Source of the DNA: Eubacterium sp.
Lineage (GTDB): Bacteria > Bacillota > Clostridia > Lachnospirales > Lachnospiraceae
NCBI GenBank assembly: GCA_017433615.1
Contig: JAFRGW010000090.1
Span: forward strand, 1 to 64,000
Length of the DNA: 64,000 nt
Reading direction: 5' to 3'
Shown here: piece after piece, positions 34,224 to 43,186 of the stretch
Layout: each line of letters begins with the position of its first letter
Position numbering within the stretch: position 1 is the stretch's first letter
Translations under genes and position numbers: made by a program
The notes under the pieces: model-generated
Databases searched by the model: none
Seen by the model: only the letters and a program-made list of their open reading frames with translations
Told to the model about the DNA's origin: nothing

Positions 34224-34702
34224 TTATGGTAGGGTTCCCCGTTTAAAATGCGGAATCCCCTGTAAATCTGTTCAAGTAAAATGATCCGCATCAGCTGATG
34301 CGGAAATGTCATATCAGAAAAACTGATTTTCATATCAGCGCGGCGCAGAACCGGATCAGAGAGTCCGAGCGATCCGCCGATCACAAAAACAAGCTGGCCG
34401 CGGCCTGCAGTACTGATTTTCTCAATTTCTTCTGCAAATGCAGGTGAGTCAAAACGCCGGCCGTCAATCGCCAGCGCAATCACATATGCCCGCTCAGGAA
34501 TAACCGACAGCAGACGCTGCCCTTCTTTCTCCTTGATTGCAGTTTCCTCTGCGGGAGAAGCTCCGTCAGGTGTCTTTTCGTCAGCCACCTGCTGAGTCGT
34601 CAGCTTACAATAGCGCCCGAGCCGCTTCTCATACTCCGCGATCCCTGAGCGCATCCAGGATTCCTTCACCTTACCGACACAGGCGATTGTGATTTTCAGC
34701 AT
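34220..34702 (-). CDS. rlmH: 23S rRNA pseudouridine-1915 N3-methyltransferase RlmH
   Basis: A 160-residue SPOUT methyltransferase acting on pseudouridine 1915 in helix 69 of 23S rRNA. N-terminus [16 protein letters not shown]; SAM-binding knot [11 protein letters not shown] and the C-terminal [23 protein letters not shown] region, all typical. RluD-type enzymes, one encoded at 6022-6939, make the pseudouridine substrate. A 25-codon ORF with a good ribosome binding site overlaps its start. Confidence 0.97.
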   Translation of the reverse strand: [160 protein letters not shown]

Positions 34703-34748
34703 TTGGTAATCTTCCTGTCAGATCATAATGATAGTACAGCGCCCGCAT
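34671..34748 (-). CDS. Possible 25-codon leader ORF overlapping the rlmH start
   Basis: ATG at 34748 is preceded by AAAGGAG at nine bases and reads 25 codons, rich in Tyr, His, Arg and Asn, to TAA 34671. It overlaps the first 32 bases of rlmH in another frame. The Shine-Dalgarno is better than the one just before rlmH (AGGAAG). It could be an upstream ORF coupled to rlmH. No homologue is known to me. Confidence 0.4.
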   Translation of the reverse strand: MRALYYHYDLTGRLPNAENHNRLCR

Positions 34749-34815
34749 AAGATGAATCTCCTTTAGCCGCGAATGGCAAAGAAACAGCAGAAAGACGATG
34801 ACGTAGAATTCGTTT

Positions 34816-34860
34816 GTGTGCCGCCTGTGACTGTTCCTGTTTCAGGAACCGGCGGCACAC
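34816..34860. terminator. Hairpin in the nfnB-rlmH gap
   Basis: GTGTGCCGCC (34816-34825) pairs with GGCGGCACAC (34851-34860) and contains an inner TTCCTG/CAGGAA stem. It lies about 80 bases after the nfnB stop on the minus strand. There is no T-run, so intrinsic termination may be incomplete. Apart from the leader ORF, nothing else is seen in 34703-34939. Confidence 0.55.
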
Positions 34861-34939
34861 TTAAGAATTCAAGTCAATCGGCTTGAAGCGGTTTCTGCTG
34901 AGCGGCGATGGAGATCATCTTGCAGGCAGGGCGCAGAAT

Positions 34940-36325
34940 TTACTTCGACAGATACTCGTGAATACCCTTCGCAGCAGCCTTGCCGGCACCCATTGCAAGG
35001 ATAACCGTAGCGGCGCCTGTGACAGCATCACCGCCTGCAAAGACAGCATTCTTGGAGGTCTCACCGGTCTCTTCGTTTGCAACGATACATTTCTTGCGGT
35101 TTACGTCAAGACCTTCTGTTGTGGAAGAAATCAGCGGGTTCGGGCTTGTTCCGAGAGACATGATGACGGTATCGACATCAATCACAAATTCGGATCCCTC
35201 TACCGGAACAGGACGTCTTCTGCCGGATTCATCCGGCTCGCCGAGCTCCATGCGGATGCATTTCATTCCGCTGACCCATCCGTCTTCATTGACAAGAATC
35301 TCAACCGGGTTGCAGAGAAGATCAAAGATGATGCCCTCTTCTTTTGCGTGATGGACTTCTTCTACTCGTGCCGGAAGTTCTTCCTCGGAACGACGGTAAA
35401 CAATGTGAACCTCGGCACCGAGACGCAGTGCGGTTCTTGCAGCGTCCATTGCGACGTTTCCGCCGCCGACAACTGCGACCTTTTTGCCGCGGTGAATCGG
35501 GGTTTTGTAATCATCATTGTATGCCTTCATCAGATTGCTGCGGGTCAAATACTCATTTGCAGAGAAGACGCCCATTGCATTCTCACCCGGAATATGCATG
35601 AACATCGGGAGACCTGCACCGGATCCGATAAAGACAGCCTCAAAACCTTCATTTTCCATCAGCTCGTCAATGGTAACAGACTTGCCGATGATAACATCTG
35701 TCTCGATGGTGACACCGAGGGATTTGACGTTCTCGATTTCCTTGTCCACGACTGCACTCTTCGGCAGACGGAATTCCGGAATACCATAAGAAAGTACGCC
35801 GCCGGCTTTATGAAGTGCCTCAAAGATTGTGACATCATAGCCAAGACGTGCCAGATCGCCGGCACAGGTAAGACCGGCAGGGCCGGCACCGATGACGGCA
35901 ACTTTGTGTCCGTTCTTCTGCTCGGCGGTCTTCGGCTTAATGCCGTTCTCACGCGCCCAGTCAGCGACGAAACGCTCCATCTTACCGATGGAAACAGGCT
36001 CACCCTTGATGCCGCGGATGCAGACGCCTTCACACTGGGATTCCTGCGGGCACACACGTCCGCAGACAGCCGGAAGTGCACTGGATTCGCTGATGGTGTT
36101 ATAAGCAGCTTCAATCTCGCCGGCTTTCAGTTCCTGGATGAACTTCGGAATATTGATGCTGACCGGACATCCCTGTACACAGCGCGGATTCTTGCAGTTG
36201 ATGCAGCGGGTTGCCTCTTCCATTGCCTCTTCTTTATTGTAGCCGTAGCATACCTCTTCAAAGTTGGTAGCACGTACTTTCGGATCCTGTTCTCTGACAG
36301 GTACTTTTTTCAATACATCAGCCAT
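34940..36325 (-). CDS. nfnB: NfnB: NADP-dependent subunit of the electron-bifurcating ferredoxin:NADP transhydrogenase (GltD-like)
   Basis: A 461-residue protein of the glutamate synthase small-subunit family. The N-terminal part (about 30-110) has the cysteine sets for two 4Fe-4S clusters (CINCKNPRCVQGCP and CGRVCPQESQCEGVC). Then come an FAD Rossmann fold (VAVIGAGPAGLTCAGDLA) and an NADP fold (VAVVGGGNVAMDAARTALRLG). No large GltB subunit is present. Instead it is preceded by the NfnA-like gene, sharing one base (TAATG), which marks this as NfnB rather than GltD. The complex couples NADH- and reduced-ferredoxin-driven NADP+ reduction in the cytoplasm. Confidence 0.92.
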   Translation of the reverse strand: MADVLKKVPVREQDPKVRATNFEEVCYGYNKEEAMEEATRCINCKNPRCVQGCPVSINIPKFIQELKAGEIEAAYNTISESSALPAVCGRVCPQESQCEGVCIRGIKGEPVSIGKMERFVADWARENGIKPKTAEQKNGHKVAVIGAGPAGLTCAGDLARLGYDVTIFEALHKAGGVLSYGIPEFRLPKSAVVDKEIENVKSLGVTIETDVIIGKSVTIDELMENEGFEAVFIGSGAGLPMFMHIPGENAMGVFSANEYLTRSNLMKAYNDDYKTPIHRGKKVAVVGGGNVAMDAARTALRLGAEVHIVYRRSEEELPARVEEVHHAKEEGIIFDLLCNPVEILVNEDGWVSGMKCIRMELGEPDESGRRRPVPVEGSEFVIDVDTVIMSLGTSPNPLISSTTEGLDVNRKKCIVANEETGETSKNAVFAGGDAVTGAATVILAMGAGKAAAKGIHEYLSK

Positions 36326-37212
36326 TATTTGTCACCTCCGCAATGTCCGCATCCACCGTGATGGGTGTCGCCTTCCTGTTCTTTCAGCAGTGCGCGTCCT
36401 TCTTCTGTCTTATACATGGTCATGCGCTTCATTGCCTGGTCAAAGTCTACTTTGTGTCCGTCGAATTCAGGACCGTCTACACAGGCAAATTTCACTTCGT
36501 CGCCGACTGTCAGACGGCAGGCGCCGCACATGCCTGTGCCGTCAACCATAACCGGGTTCATGGATACGATTGTCGGAAGGTTGTATTTCTCTGTCAGCTT
36601 ACAGACAAACTTCATCATGATCATCGGACCGATTGCAACACAGTGGTTGTATTCTTTGCCTTCTTTTTCAATCAGATCCTCAAGACATTTGGTGACCATG
36701 CCCTCACGGCCGTAAGAACCATCATCGGTTGTGATGTAAAGATTACATACCGAGCGGAATTCATCCTCAAGAATGACCAGATCCTTGTTCTTTGCACCGA
36801 TGATCGCATCAGCTGTGATGCCATGTTCATGCAGCCATTTGACCTGCGGATATACCGGCGCAGTGCCGACACCGCCTGCGATGAAAATAATCTTCTTCTG
36901 CTTCAGTTCTTCGGGATCCATCTCAAGAAGATCAGACGGACGTCCGAGCGGTCCGACAAAATCAAGGAAGGCATCTCCCTCTTTGAGCTTTGTCATCTGT
37001 GTCGTAGATGCACCAACCGGCTGGAACACGATCGTTACGGTTCCCTTTTCACGGTCATAGTCGCAGATTGTCAACGGGATTCGTTCTCCCTCTTCATCTG
37101 TACGAACGATAATAAACTGGCCCGGCTCGCAGCGGTTTGCCACACGCGGTGCATGGACCACCATGCGGTAAATATTTGCAGCGAGCTTATCTGCATACAA
37201 AATTGGAAACAT
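36325..37212 (-). CDS. nfnA: NfnA: ferredoxin-NADP reductase-like FAD/2Fe-2S subunit
   Basis: A 295-residue protein of the PyrK/sulfide dehydrogenase family. N-terminal FAD domain (GQFIIVRTDEEGERIPLTICD), NAD-binding domain (IFIAGGVGTAPVYPQVKWL) and the 2Fe-2S cysteines in DGTGMCGACRLTV and KFACVDGPEFDGH. The C-terminus ends in a His/Cys/Gly-rich tail (HHGGCGHCGG) that could bind metal. With the adjacent NfnB it forms the NADH-dependent reduced ferredoxin:NADP+ oxidoreductase. Start ATG 37212 has AAAGGAG upstream at a long spacing. Confidence 0.92.
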   Translation of the reverse strand: MFPILYADKLAANIYRMVVHAPRVANRCEPGQFIIVRTDEEGERIPLTICDYDREKGTVTIVFQPVGASTTQMTKLKEGDAFLDFVGPLGRPSDLLEMDPEELKQKKIIFIAGGVGTAPVYPQVKWLHEHGITADAIIGAKNKDLVILEDEFRSVCNLYITTDDGSYGREGMVTKCLEDLIEKEGKEYNHCVAIGPMIMMKFVCKLTEKYNLPTIVSMNPVMVDGTGMCGACRLTVGDEVKFACVDGPEFDGHKVDFDQAMKRMTMYKTEEGRALLKEQEGDTHHGGCGHCGGDK

Positions 37213-37267
37213 AGTTTAATCTGGCTCCTTTCATGAATCCTTTAAGTTTTCTGTTTCATTTGTTTGA

Positions 37268-38626
37268 TCAGGTTTCATCTGTTTCTTCATCAGGTGATGC
37301 TTCCTCTGTCGGTTCCGGCGCTTCTGTCGGTTCCGGTGTTGGCTCTTCCGTCGGTTCTGCCGTCGGCTTTGGCGTTTTTGTCGGCTTCGGCGTCGAGGTT
37401 GGCGTCGGAGTCGGCGTCGGGGTGGCCGTCGGCGTTATGACAGACTGTGGTCTCTGCTGATTCGGCGTCGGAGTCGGCGTCGGGGTCAGCTTCGTATATA
37501 CATAAGTTGCCGAAGCAACATCACCTTCTTTTCCGTTTTGATCGACAAGCAGCGCGTAGAAAATATGCGAACCCTCACGCATGTCTACCGGACCGTCGTA
37601 GCGGGTGCTGTTCTTGTCTGCACGGATATCAAACGAATAGTATGCGGTGTAACCGGTAGGAACTTCCACAGTGATTTTCGGCACTTCCATAGAGGAGTAG
37701 CTTCCGGACCGCGGGGTAATCACCGGCGCATTGGCTCTCCTGAGCTGTACAGAGTATGTGCCTGTAAATTCAGAGCCCGGAATATGCTGCGGACTGATGT
37801 AGCGCGCGCGGATCATGGTCTCTCCTTCATCCAGTTCAATCGCAGACTGATATTTTAAGGAGGTTTCCGCCGGCTCTGTTCCGTCTTTCGTGTAATAGAT
37901 GCTGCCGTCACCTTCAGACTGCAGTTCCAGCGCCGTTTTTTCGTTAAAGACACCCGGCTGCACTGACGGCGTCACATCATATGTGATATAATCCTTGAAC
38001 TTCTCGCGGATCTTTTCATCCTGTATATTGGTCAGGAGCGTCTGCAGGTCATCGTATTTCTGTCCTGCAGCATAAAGCGGGACAAGCGAATCATAGGCTT
38101 TCACGAAGTCGGGATTGTTCGTAATCACATTCAGATATGCCTTTTCGGCATCTTCCGTGTTTCCATTCTTCTCATAAATCATCCCGAGCAGAAGTCCTGC
38201 ATCTGCATTGTCCGGCTGAATCTGAAGCGCTTTCTGCACATAATCGAGCGCTTCGCCCAGCCGTCCGTCTTCGAAGGCCTCTGATGCCATCCGGTACTGG
38301 TATTCAAAAGAATTATTTTTGCGCTGTCTGCCGATCACGACAACAACAATCACAGCGAGAATAACTGCGATGAGCGCAAATACGGCAAGCATCGTACGCG
38401 CTTTCCGGATCCGTTTCTTCTCAGCCGCTTCCTCGGCGAGACGGAGTGCCCGCTTCCGCTCTTCTTCCTGCCTGCGCGCCTCTTCTTCTTTCTGCCGCAG
38501 TTCCTGTTCCTGTGCACGGCTCTCGATTGTCTCATAATCGGGAACCAGCTGCACAGGCTCTCCGCATGCCGGACAGAAAAAATCACCGTCCGGTATGTCA
38601 GCGCCGCAGCGTGTGCATTTCCTCAT
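37268..38626 (-). CDS. Zinc-ribbon / TPR / chitobiase-like surface protein with Pro-Thr tail
   Basis: A 452-residue membrane protein of unknown role. In order: an N-terminal zinc ribbon (Cys4, Cys7, Cys18, Cys21); a charged coiled coil (about 35-75, Glu/Arg/Lys-rich); a membrane helix (about 77-101); TPR repeats (about 107-195, EALDYVQKALQIQPDNADAG); a chitobiase/Fn3-like domain (about 225-370, GSIYYTKDGTEP); and a low-complexity tail of TPTP/EPTEEP repeats (about 375-452). The zinc ribbon would face the cytoplasm and the rest the outside. This architecture is common in Lachnospiraceae, but I know no function. Confidence 0.8.
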   Translation of the reverse strand: MRKCTRCGADIPDGDFFCPACGEPVQLVPDYETIESRAQEQELRQKEEEARRQEEERKRALRLAEEAAEKKRIRKARTMLAVFALIAVILAVIVVVVIGRQRKNNSFEYQYRMASEAFEDGRLGEALDYVQKALQIQPDNADAGLLLGMIYEKNGNTEDAEKAYLNVITNNPDFVKAYDSLVPLYAAGQKYDDLQTLLTNIQDEKIREKFKDYITYDVTPSVQPGVFNEKTALELQSEGDGSIYYTKDGTEPAETSLKYQSAIELDEGETMIRARYISPQHIPGSEFTGTYSVQLRRANAPVITPRSGSYSSMEVPKITVEVPTGYTAYYSFDIRADKNSTRYDGPVDMREGSHIFYALLVDQNGKEGDVASATYVYTKLTPTPTPTPNQQRPQSVITPTATPTPTPTPTSTPKPTKTPKPTAEPTEEPTPEPTEAPEPTEEASPDEETDET

Positions 38627-38685
38627 GGGGTCCTCCCGTGGTTCAGTCAGGCGGTAAAACCGCCGGATCTCCAGAAGTACTGTTA

Positions 38686-41448
38686 TTACATTTCATCCAG
38701 AATCTGCAGGAATTCATCCATCGTCATCAGGATTTTGCGGGGTTTGGTCCCCTCTTCTTCGCCTACGACACCTGCATCACAGAGCTGATCCATGATGCGT
38801 GCCGCCCGGTTAAATCCGATCTTAAAGGCACGCTGAAGCATGCCGATCGATGCCTTGTTCTTCTCAATAATGAGTTTCCCTGCATCCGCAAAATACATAT
38901 CGCGGTCATCTGAACTTCCGCCGCCGGCTGAATCACCTGCAGATGCGGACTGCGTAATCTTTTTCTCTGCTTCCTGGTCATAGACGGACGGTTCATTCTC
39001 TTCCTTCAGGAAGGTCACCAGATTATTGATCTCATCATCTGAGACAAATGCGCCCTGTACGCGGGCAGGTTTCTGGTATCCCTGCGGATAGAATAACATG
39101 TCGCCTTTGCCGAGCAGCTTCTCGGCGCCGTTCATATCAATAATGGTCCGGGAATCAACGCCCGAAGAAACCGCCAGCGCGATCCGGGACGGCATATTGG
39201 CCTTGATCAGTCCGGTGATAACGTTGACCGACGGACGCTGGGTCGCAATAATCAGATGAATTCCCGCTGCACGGGCAAGCTGTGACAGCCGGACAATTGC
39301 GTCCTCTACTTCCTTCTGGGCAACCATCATCAGATCTGCAAGCTCGTCTACAATAATAACGATCCGCGGCATCTTGGTGAGGGTTTCACCGCCCTCGCCT
39401 TCCTGCTGCATGTGCTGCAGTTTTTCATTATATGCGTTCAGATCACGCACCTTCATGGCCGCAAACTTGTCATAACGGCTCATCATCTCGTTGACTGCCC
39501 AGTTCAGCGCACCGGCAGCCTTCTTCGGATCGTTCACAACCGGAATCATCAGATGCGGAATGCCGTTATAGACAGAAAGCTCGACCTTCTTCGGATCAAT
39601 CATAATGAATTTCAGATCATCCGGAGAAATCTTGTACAGCAGGCTCACAATCAGTGTATTGATACAGACGGATTTACCGGATCCGGTCGCACCTGCAATC
39701 AGCAGATGCGGCATCTTGGCAATATCGGTCACCACAGGTTTGCCTGCGATGTCCATACCGACTGCAAATACAAGTTCCGCCCGGCTGTTCTGATAGGGCC
39801 TGGATTCCAGCAGATCCCGGAGCGTGACGGTACTGTTAACCTTGTTCGGTACCTCAATACCAATCGCAGATTTTCCAGGAATCGGTGCTTCAATACGGAT
39901 ATCCGCAGCCGCAAGATTGAGCTTGATATCGTCCTGAAGGCTTAAAATCCGGCTGACCTTGACGCCCATCTCAGGGTGCAGTTCATATCGTGTGACAGAT
40001 GGTCCGCAGCTGATATCGGTAATCTGGACTTCTACACCGAAGTTGTGCAGCGTGCGCTGCAGCTTTGATGCCGTCTCATTGAGCTGCGCTGTGGTCTCGC
40101 CGCTTCTTCCGCCGGTTCCTTTTTTTAGAAGATCCAGCGTCGGAAACTGATATTCTGCGTGCGGCTCAGAATCTTCCGGAATCACCAGTTCCACAGGTCC
40201 CGGTTCGGAATCCGCCGCAGTTCTTTCAGAAGAACGTGCAGAAGATGTCCTTCTTCGAGTCTGCATCTTTCTGCCTGTGGTACTGGCAGATTCATCCACA
40301 ACGGATGCCGGTTCCGCACCGGAGCCGGCTGCGGCTGTCCGTCTGTTTCTTCGCACAGGTGCAGAAGGTGCAGGCATTTCTTCATCCAGCGTGCCGGGAA
40401 TCACATCATCATCGTAATCTGTCTGACCGTAATCTTCGTCCGGTGCAGAGATGCCGAGAATATGATCCAGGTTGGCCAGTTCCTGCTCCACGCGCAGATC
40501 TTCTGCTGTCTTCGGACGCGGTGCGCGCACCACAACAGGTTCGTCGCTGTCACTGGCACCGCTGATTCTTCTTGTCTGCATCAGTTCCGGTGCCGGACCG
40601 AGATCTTCTTCCTCATCATCTGTGTAATCACGGACAGGTTTTCTTCTGGTTTTACGTGTCAGTGTCACAGGCGAAGCTTTCCTTCTTCCGGACCGTCTGC
40701 TGACTGTCCTTGTTCCGGCTTCGGCTTCATCGTCTTCTTCGTATGCTTCCGGAGCCGTGTCATAGTCGGAATCATCTGCTTCCTGCTCTGTCTCAGCAGC
40801 TTCTTCCGCACGGCGCTTTCTGCGCTCGGCTGCGCGCTGATAAGCAGAAGAACTGCGCTGCCGCATAATATTCAGAAGCGGCTCCTGTGTCATGATAATC
40901 GCAAAAATAATCAGTGCGGCCACGACAAGGATGAATGCGCCGATGGTACCGAACAATCTGCCGAAAAGCTTCACAATCAGGCCGCCGAAAAGGCCGCCGC
41001 CCATTCTGTCATAGGCACTGTCCAGATACAGATCGCGGAAACGCGCATTCTTATCATAACCGGTCATAAGAAGCTGAAGCAGTGCACAGATAAAAATATA
41101 AAGCCCTGAAGCACCGATCAGTTTCCGGATAAACTTCGGATTATCACGATTGGAAAGTGAAAAAATGAATCCGATAAACAGTAAGATCGGGAAAATATAA
41201 GCCGGAAGTCCGAATAAACCGAAGAAAAATGACGAAAGTGCACGTCCGACCACACCGCCAAGACCGAAATTGCTGAGCAGCAGAACAATGGAAAGTGCCA
41301 GAATAATCAGAAGGATTACTTCCTGGCGGAGTCTCACTTCCTGTTCTGTGGGCTTTTTCCGCGCAGAGGTTTTGCGGCGTGTGGATGTCGTCTTTCTCCC
41401 CGATGACGTACCGGTCCTTTTTGCCGTTGTTTTTTTCTGTGTTGCCAA
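38686..41448 (-). CDS. ftsK: DNA translocase FtsK/SpoIIIE
   Basis: A 920-residue DNA pump that clears chromosome arms from the septum. The N-terminal basic segment is followed by about four membrane helices (50-190), a long acidic/Arg-Ser-rich linker (200-430), the alpha/beta RecA-like motor (Walker A GATGSGKSVCINT, Walker B RIVIIVDELADLMM) and a C-terminal winged-helix gamma domain (about 850-915, GMLQRAFKIGFNRAARIMDQL) that reads orienting sequences. It is 15 bases downstream of the UppP-like gene. Confidence 0.96.
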   Translation of the reverse strand: MATQKKTTAKRTGTSSGRKTTSTRRKTSARKKPTEQEVRLRQEVILLIILALSIVLLLSNFGLGGVVGRALSSFFFGLFGLPAYIFPILLFIGFIFSLSNRDNPKFIRKLIGASGLYIFICALLQLLMTGYDKNARFRDLYLDSAYDRMGGGLFGGLIVKLFGRLFGTIGAFILVVAALIIFAIIMTQEPLLNIMRQRSSSAYQRAAERRKRRAEEAAETEQEADDSDYDTAPEAYEEDDEAEAGTRTVSRRSGRRKASPVTLTRKTRRKPVRDYTDDEEEDLGPAPELMQTRRISGASDSDEPVVVRAPRPKTAEDLRVEQELANLDHILGISAPDEDYGQTDYDDDVIPGTLDEEMPAPSAPVRRNRRTAAAGSGAEPASVVDESASTTGRKMQTRRRTSSARSSERTAADSEPGPVELVIPEDSEPHAEYQFPTLDLLKKGTGGRSGETTAQLNETASKLQRTLHNFGVEVQITDISCGPSVTRYELHPEMGVKVSRILSLQDDIKLNLAAADIRIEAPIPGKSAIGIEVPNKVNSTVTLRDLLESRPYQNSRAELVFAVGMDIAGKPVVTDIAKMPHLLIAGATGSGKSVCINTLIVSLLYKISPDDLKFIMIDPKKVELSVYNGIPHLMIPVVNDPKKAAGALNWAVNEMMSRYDKFAAMKVRDLNAYNEKLQHMQQEGEGGETLTKMPRIVIIVDELADLMMVAQKEVEDAIVRLSQLARAAGIHLIIATQRPSVNVITGLIKANMPSRIALAVSSGVDSRTIIDMNGAEKLLGKGDMLFYPQGYQKPARVQGAFVSDDEINNLVTFLKEENEPSVYDQEAEKKITQSASAGDSAGGGSSDDRDMYFADAGKLIIEKNKASIGMLQRAFKIGFNRAARIMDQLCDAGVVGEEEGTKPRKILMTMDEFLQILDEM

Positions 41449-41462
41449 GTGGTTTCTCCCCT

Positions 41463-42329
41463 CTACCGTGCCAGCATCTGCATCAGCAGTGCCAGCATGC
41501 CGAGCATAACATTACACCCGGCAAAAATTTTATTATTATCTTTTGAAATCAGTTTCTGTGCTCTGCGGATGAACAGAAATCCGCCGCAGAATGCCGCGAG
41601 AAAACCGGCAATGCAGACGCCGATTCCGCTGTCTGCCGCATTTTGAACCGAAGGACCGATTCTGCCCGGCAGCAGAATCAGAAAAAGACTGAACAGACTG
41701 AGCAGGCACGAAAACATCACAGTCAGTTTTCTGGAGACGCCGCAGAGAAATCCGGCCGATGAGACGGCCCCGATTTTGGACAGCCCCGGAATCATGGCGA
41801 ATCCGGAAAAACATCCCATAATCAGCGCTTCCGTATATTTCATCTGCCGGGGGCCTTTTTCCGGAACATTCATAAAAGATGATACCAGAAGGATGACCGC
41901 AGTGATAAAGAACATCATGCCGGTAATCAGATCATTCTGAAATACGGCTGAAGCGGCATTGGAAAGCAGCAGTCCCAGAATGATTACCGGGATCAGAGCA
42001 GTCAGAAGCATCACAAGAAAATTCCTGTAATTGCCGGTGAGTATCCTGCGGTAATCAGCCTCGGAGCCGCGGGCCTTTATATACACCTTCAGATTGTATA
42101 TCAGATCCCGGAAAATGCTCACAAGGGAATAAAACAGTCTGATCATATCTCTGTAATAGGAAAGGACCAGAACCAGAAAGATTCCAAGCATCATTGCGGT
42201 AAACAGCCGCTGGTCCACCGGTACAGAAAACATATGCGCGCCGATGATCAGCGTGCCGACACTGCTGACCGGGAAAAAAGCCGCCAGACCTGTCAGAAAT
42301 CCCAGCAGCAATGTTTTCAGTAATATCAT
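41463..42329 (-). CDS. UppP/BacA-like membrane protein lacking catalytic residues
   Basis: A 288-residue polytopic protein aligning over its whole length with undecaprenyl-diphosphatase UppP (BacA). The two signature regions are present but altered. In motif 1 E. coli EGLTEFLPVSSTGH is TGLAAFFPVSSVGT here, so Glu17, Glu21 and His30 are replaced by Thr13, Ala17 and Thr26. In motif 2 PGFSRSGAT is PGLSKIGAV, so the essential Arg174 is Lys and the next Ser is Ile. Loss of the acidic pair argues against phosphatase activity; lipid binding or transport is conceivable. It lies between yebC (6-base gap) and ftsK (15-base gap). Confidence 0.75.
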   Translation of the reverse strand: MILLKTLLLGFLTGLAAFFPVSSVGTLIIGAHMFSVPVDQRLFTAMMLGIFLVLVLSYYRDMIRLFYSLVSIFRDLIYNLKVYIKARGSEADYRRILTGNYRNFLVMLLTALIPVIILGLLLSNAASAVFQNDLITGMMFFITAVILLVSSFMNVPEKGPRQMKYTEALIMGCFSGFAMIPGLSKIGAVSSAGFLCGVSRKLTVMFSCLLSLFSLFLILLPGRIGPSVQNAADSGIGVCIAGFLAAFCGGFLFIRRAQKLISKDNNKIFAGCNVMLGMLALLMQMLAR

Positions 42330-42335
42330 GCTGTT

Positions 42336-43076
42336 TTACTCCGCTGCAGATTCATCCAGATTTGTATAAACATTCTGTACATCATCATTGTCTTCCAGAA
42401 GATCCAGTGTTTTCTGGAGTCCTGCAAGCATTTTTTCGTCTGTCAGGGCCGTTCTGGTCTGCGGGATCATCTGAATATCGGCCTCTTCCATCTCAATGCC
42501 CTCTTTTTCCAGTGCTTCACGAACACCTGAAAAAGCATCCGGGGCAGTCAGAATCTCATAATAATCTTCTTCTTCATTGAAGTCATCTGCGCCGGCATCC
42601 AGTGCCATCATCATCAGGTCGTCCGGATCCAGATCACAGGCTTCCTTCAGAATAATGATCTGTCCTTTTTCATCGAACATGAAGGAGACACAGCCGGGTG
42701 TTCCGATGCTTCCGTTTCCCTTTGTGAAGGCGCTGCGGACATCGGCAGCCGTACGGTTCTTGTTGTCTGTCAGTGTCTCAACGATCACAGCGATACCGCC
42801 GGGGCCGTATCCCTCATATGTGATCCGCTCATAATTATCTGCATTGGTATCGCCTGCAGCTTTCTTGATGCCGCGCTCGATGGTGTCGTTCGGCATATTG
42901 TTGGCTTTGGCCTTTGCGATGACATCACGCAGTTTGCTGTTGTTGGCCGGATCCGGTCCGCCTTCCTTGACTGCAATGACAATTTCACGTCCGATAATGG
43001 TAAAGATTTTTCCCTTCTTTGCGTCGTTCTTCTCTTTTTTATGTTTAATATTCGCAAACTTGGAATGTCCTGACAT
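42336..43076 (-). CDS. yebC: YebC/PmpR-family protein
   Basis: A 246-residue three-domain YebC protein. N-terminus [20 protein letters not shown] and the middle segment [19 protein letters not shown] are diagnostic. Family members are described as DNA-binding regulators and, more recently, as factors that help ribosomes through polyproline stretches. It is preceded by a good promoter (43117-43145) and leads the uppP-like and ftsK genes. Confidence 0.96.
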   Translation of the reverse strand: MSGHSKFANIKHKKEKNDAKKGKIFTIIGREIVIAVKEGGPDPANNSKLRDVIAKAKANNMPNDTIERGIKKAAGDTNADNYERITYEGYGPGGIAVIVETLTDNKNRTAADVRSAFTKGNGSIGTPGCVSFMFDEKGQIIILKEACDLDPDDLMMMALDAGADDFNEEEDYYEILTAPDAFSGVREALEKEGIEMEEADIQMIPQTRTALTDEKMLAGLQKTLDLLEDNDDVQNVYTNLDESAAE

Positions 43077-43116
43077 GATATAAAATCTCCTTCATAGTAT
43101 TCTTTGTCAAATTAAA

Positions 43117-43145
43117 ATTTTATCATTCTGCATCTGTTAAGTCAA
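43117..43145 (-). promoter_or_regulatory. Sigma-A promoter of yebC
   Basis: On the minus strand TTGACT (43140-43145) and TAAAAT (43117-43122) with a 17-base spacer, about 40 bases before ATG 43076, which has AAGGAG upstream. Confidence 0.72.
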
Positions 43146-43186
43146 CTCGGATATGGTATCTCAACAAATGCAGAACCGTATGTTCT

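Noticed and set aside
34940..36325. Annotation of this gene as glutamate synthase small subunit GltD
   Set aside because: There is no GltB here and the partner gene is the NfnA-type FAD/2Fe-2S subunit, so NfnB is the better call.
34883..36361. A 492-codon open frame on the plus strand opposite nfnB
   Set aside because: Shadow of a well-conserved gene produced by its codon bias; the product is Cys/His/Asp-rich noise without domains.
36343..37236. A 297-codon open frame opposite nfnA
   Set aside because: Antisense shadow of an Fe-S flavoprotein gene with all motifs intact.
37310..37490. GTCGGCGTCGG-type short repeats as a CRISPR-like or DNA repeat array
   Set aside because: They encode the Pro-Thr/Pro-Glu tail of the zinc-ribbon/TPR protein and have no spacer structure.
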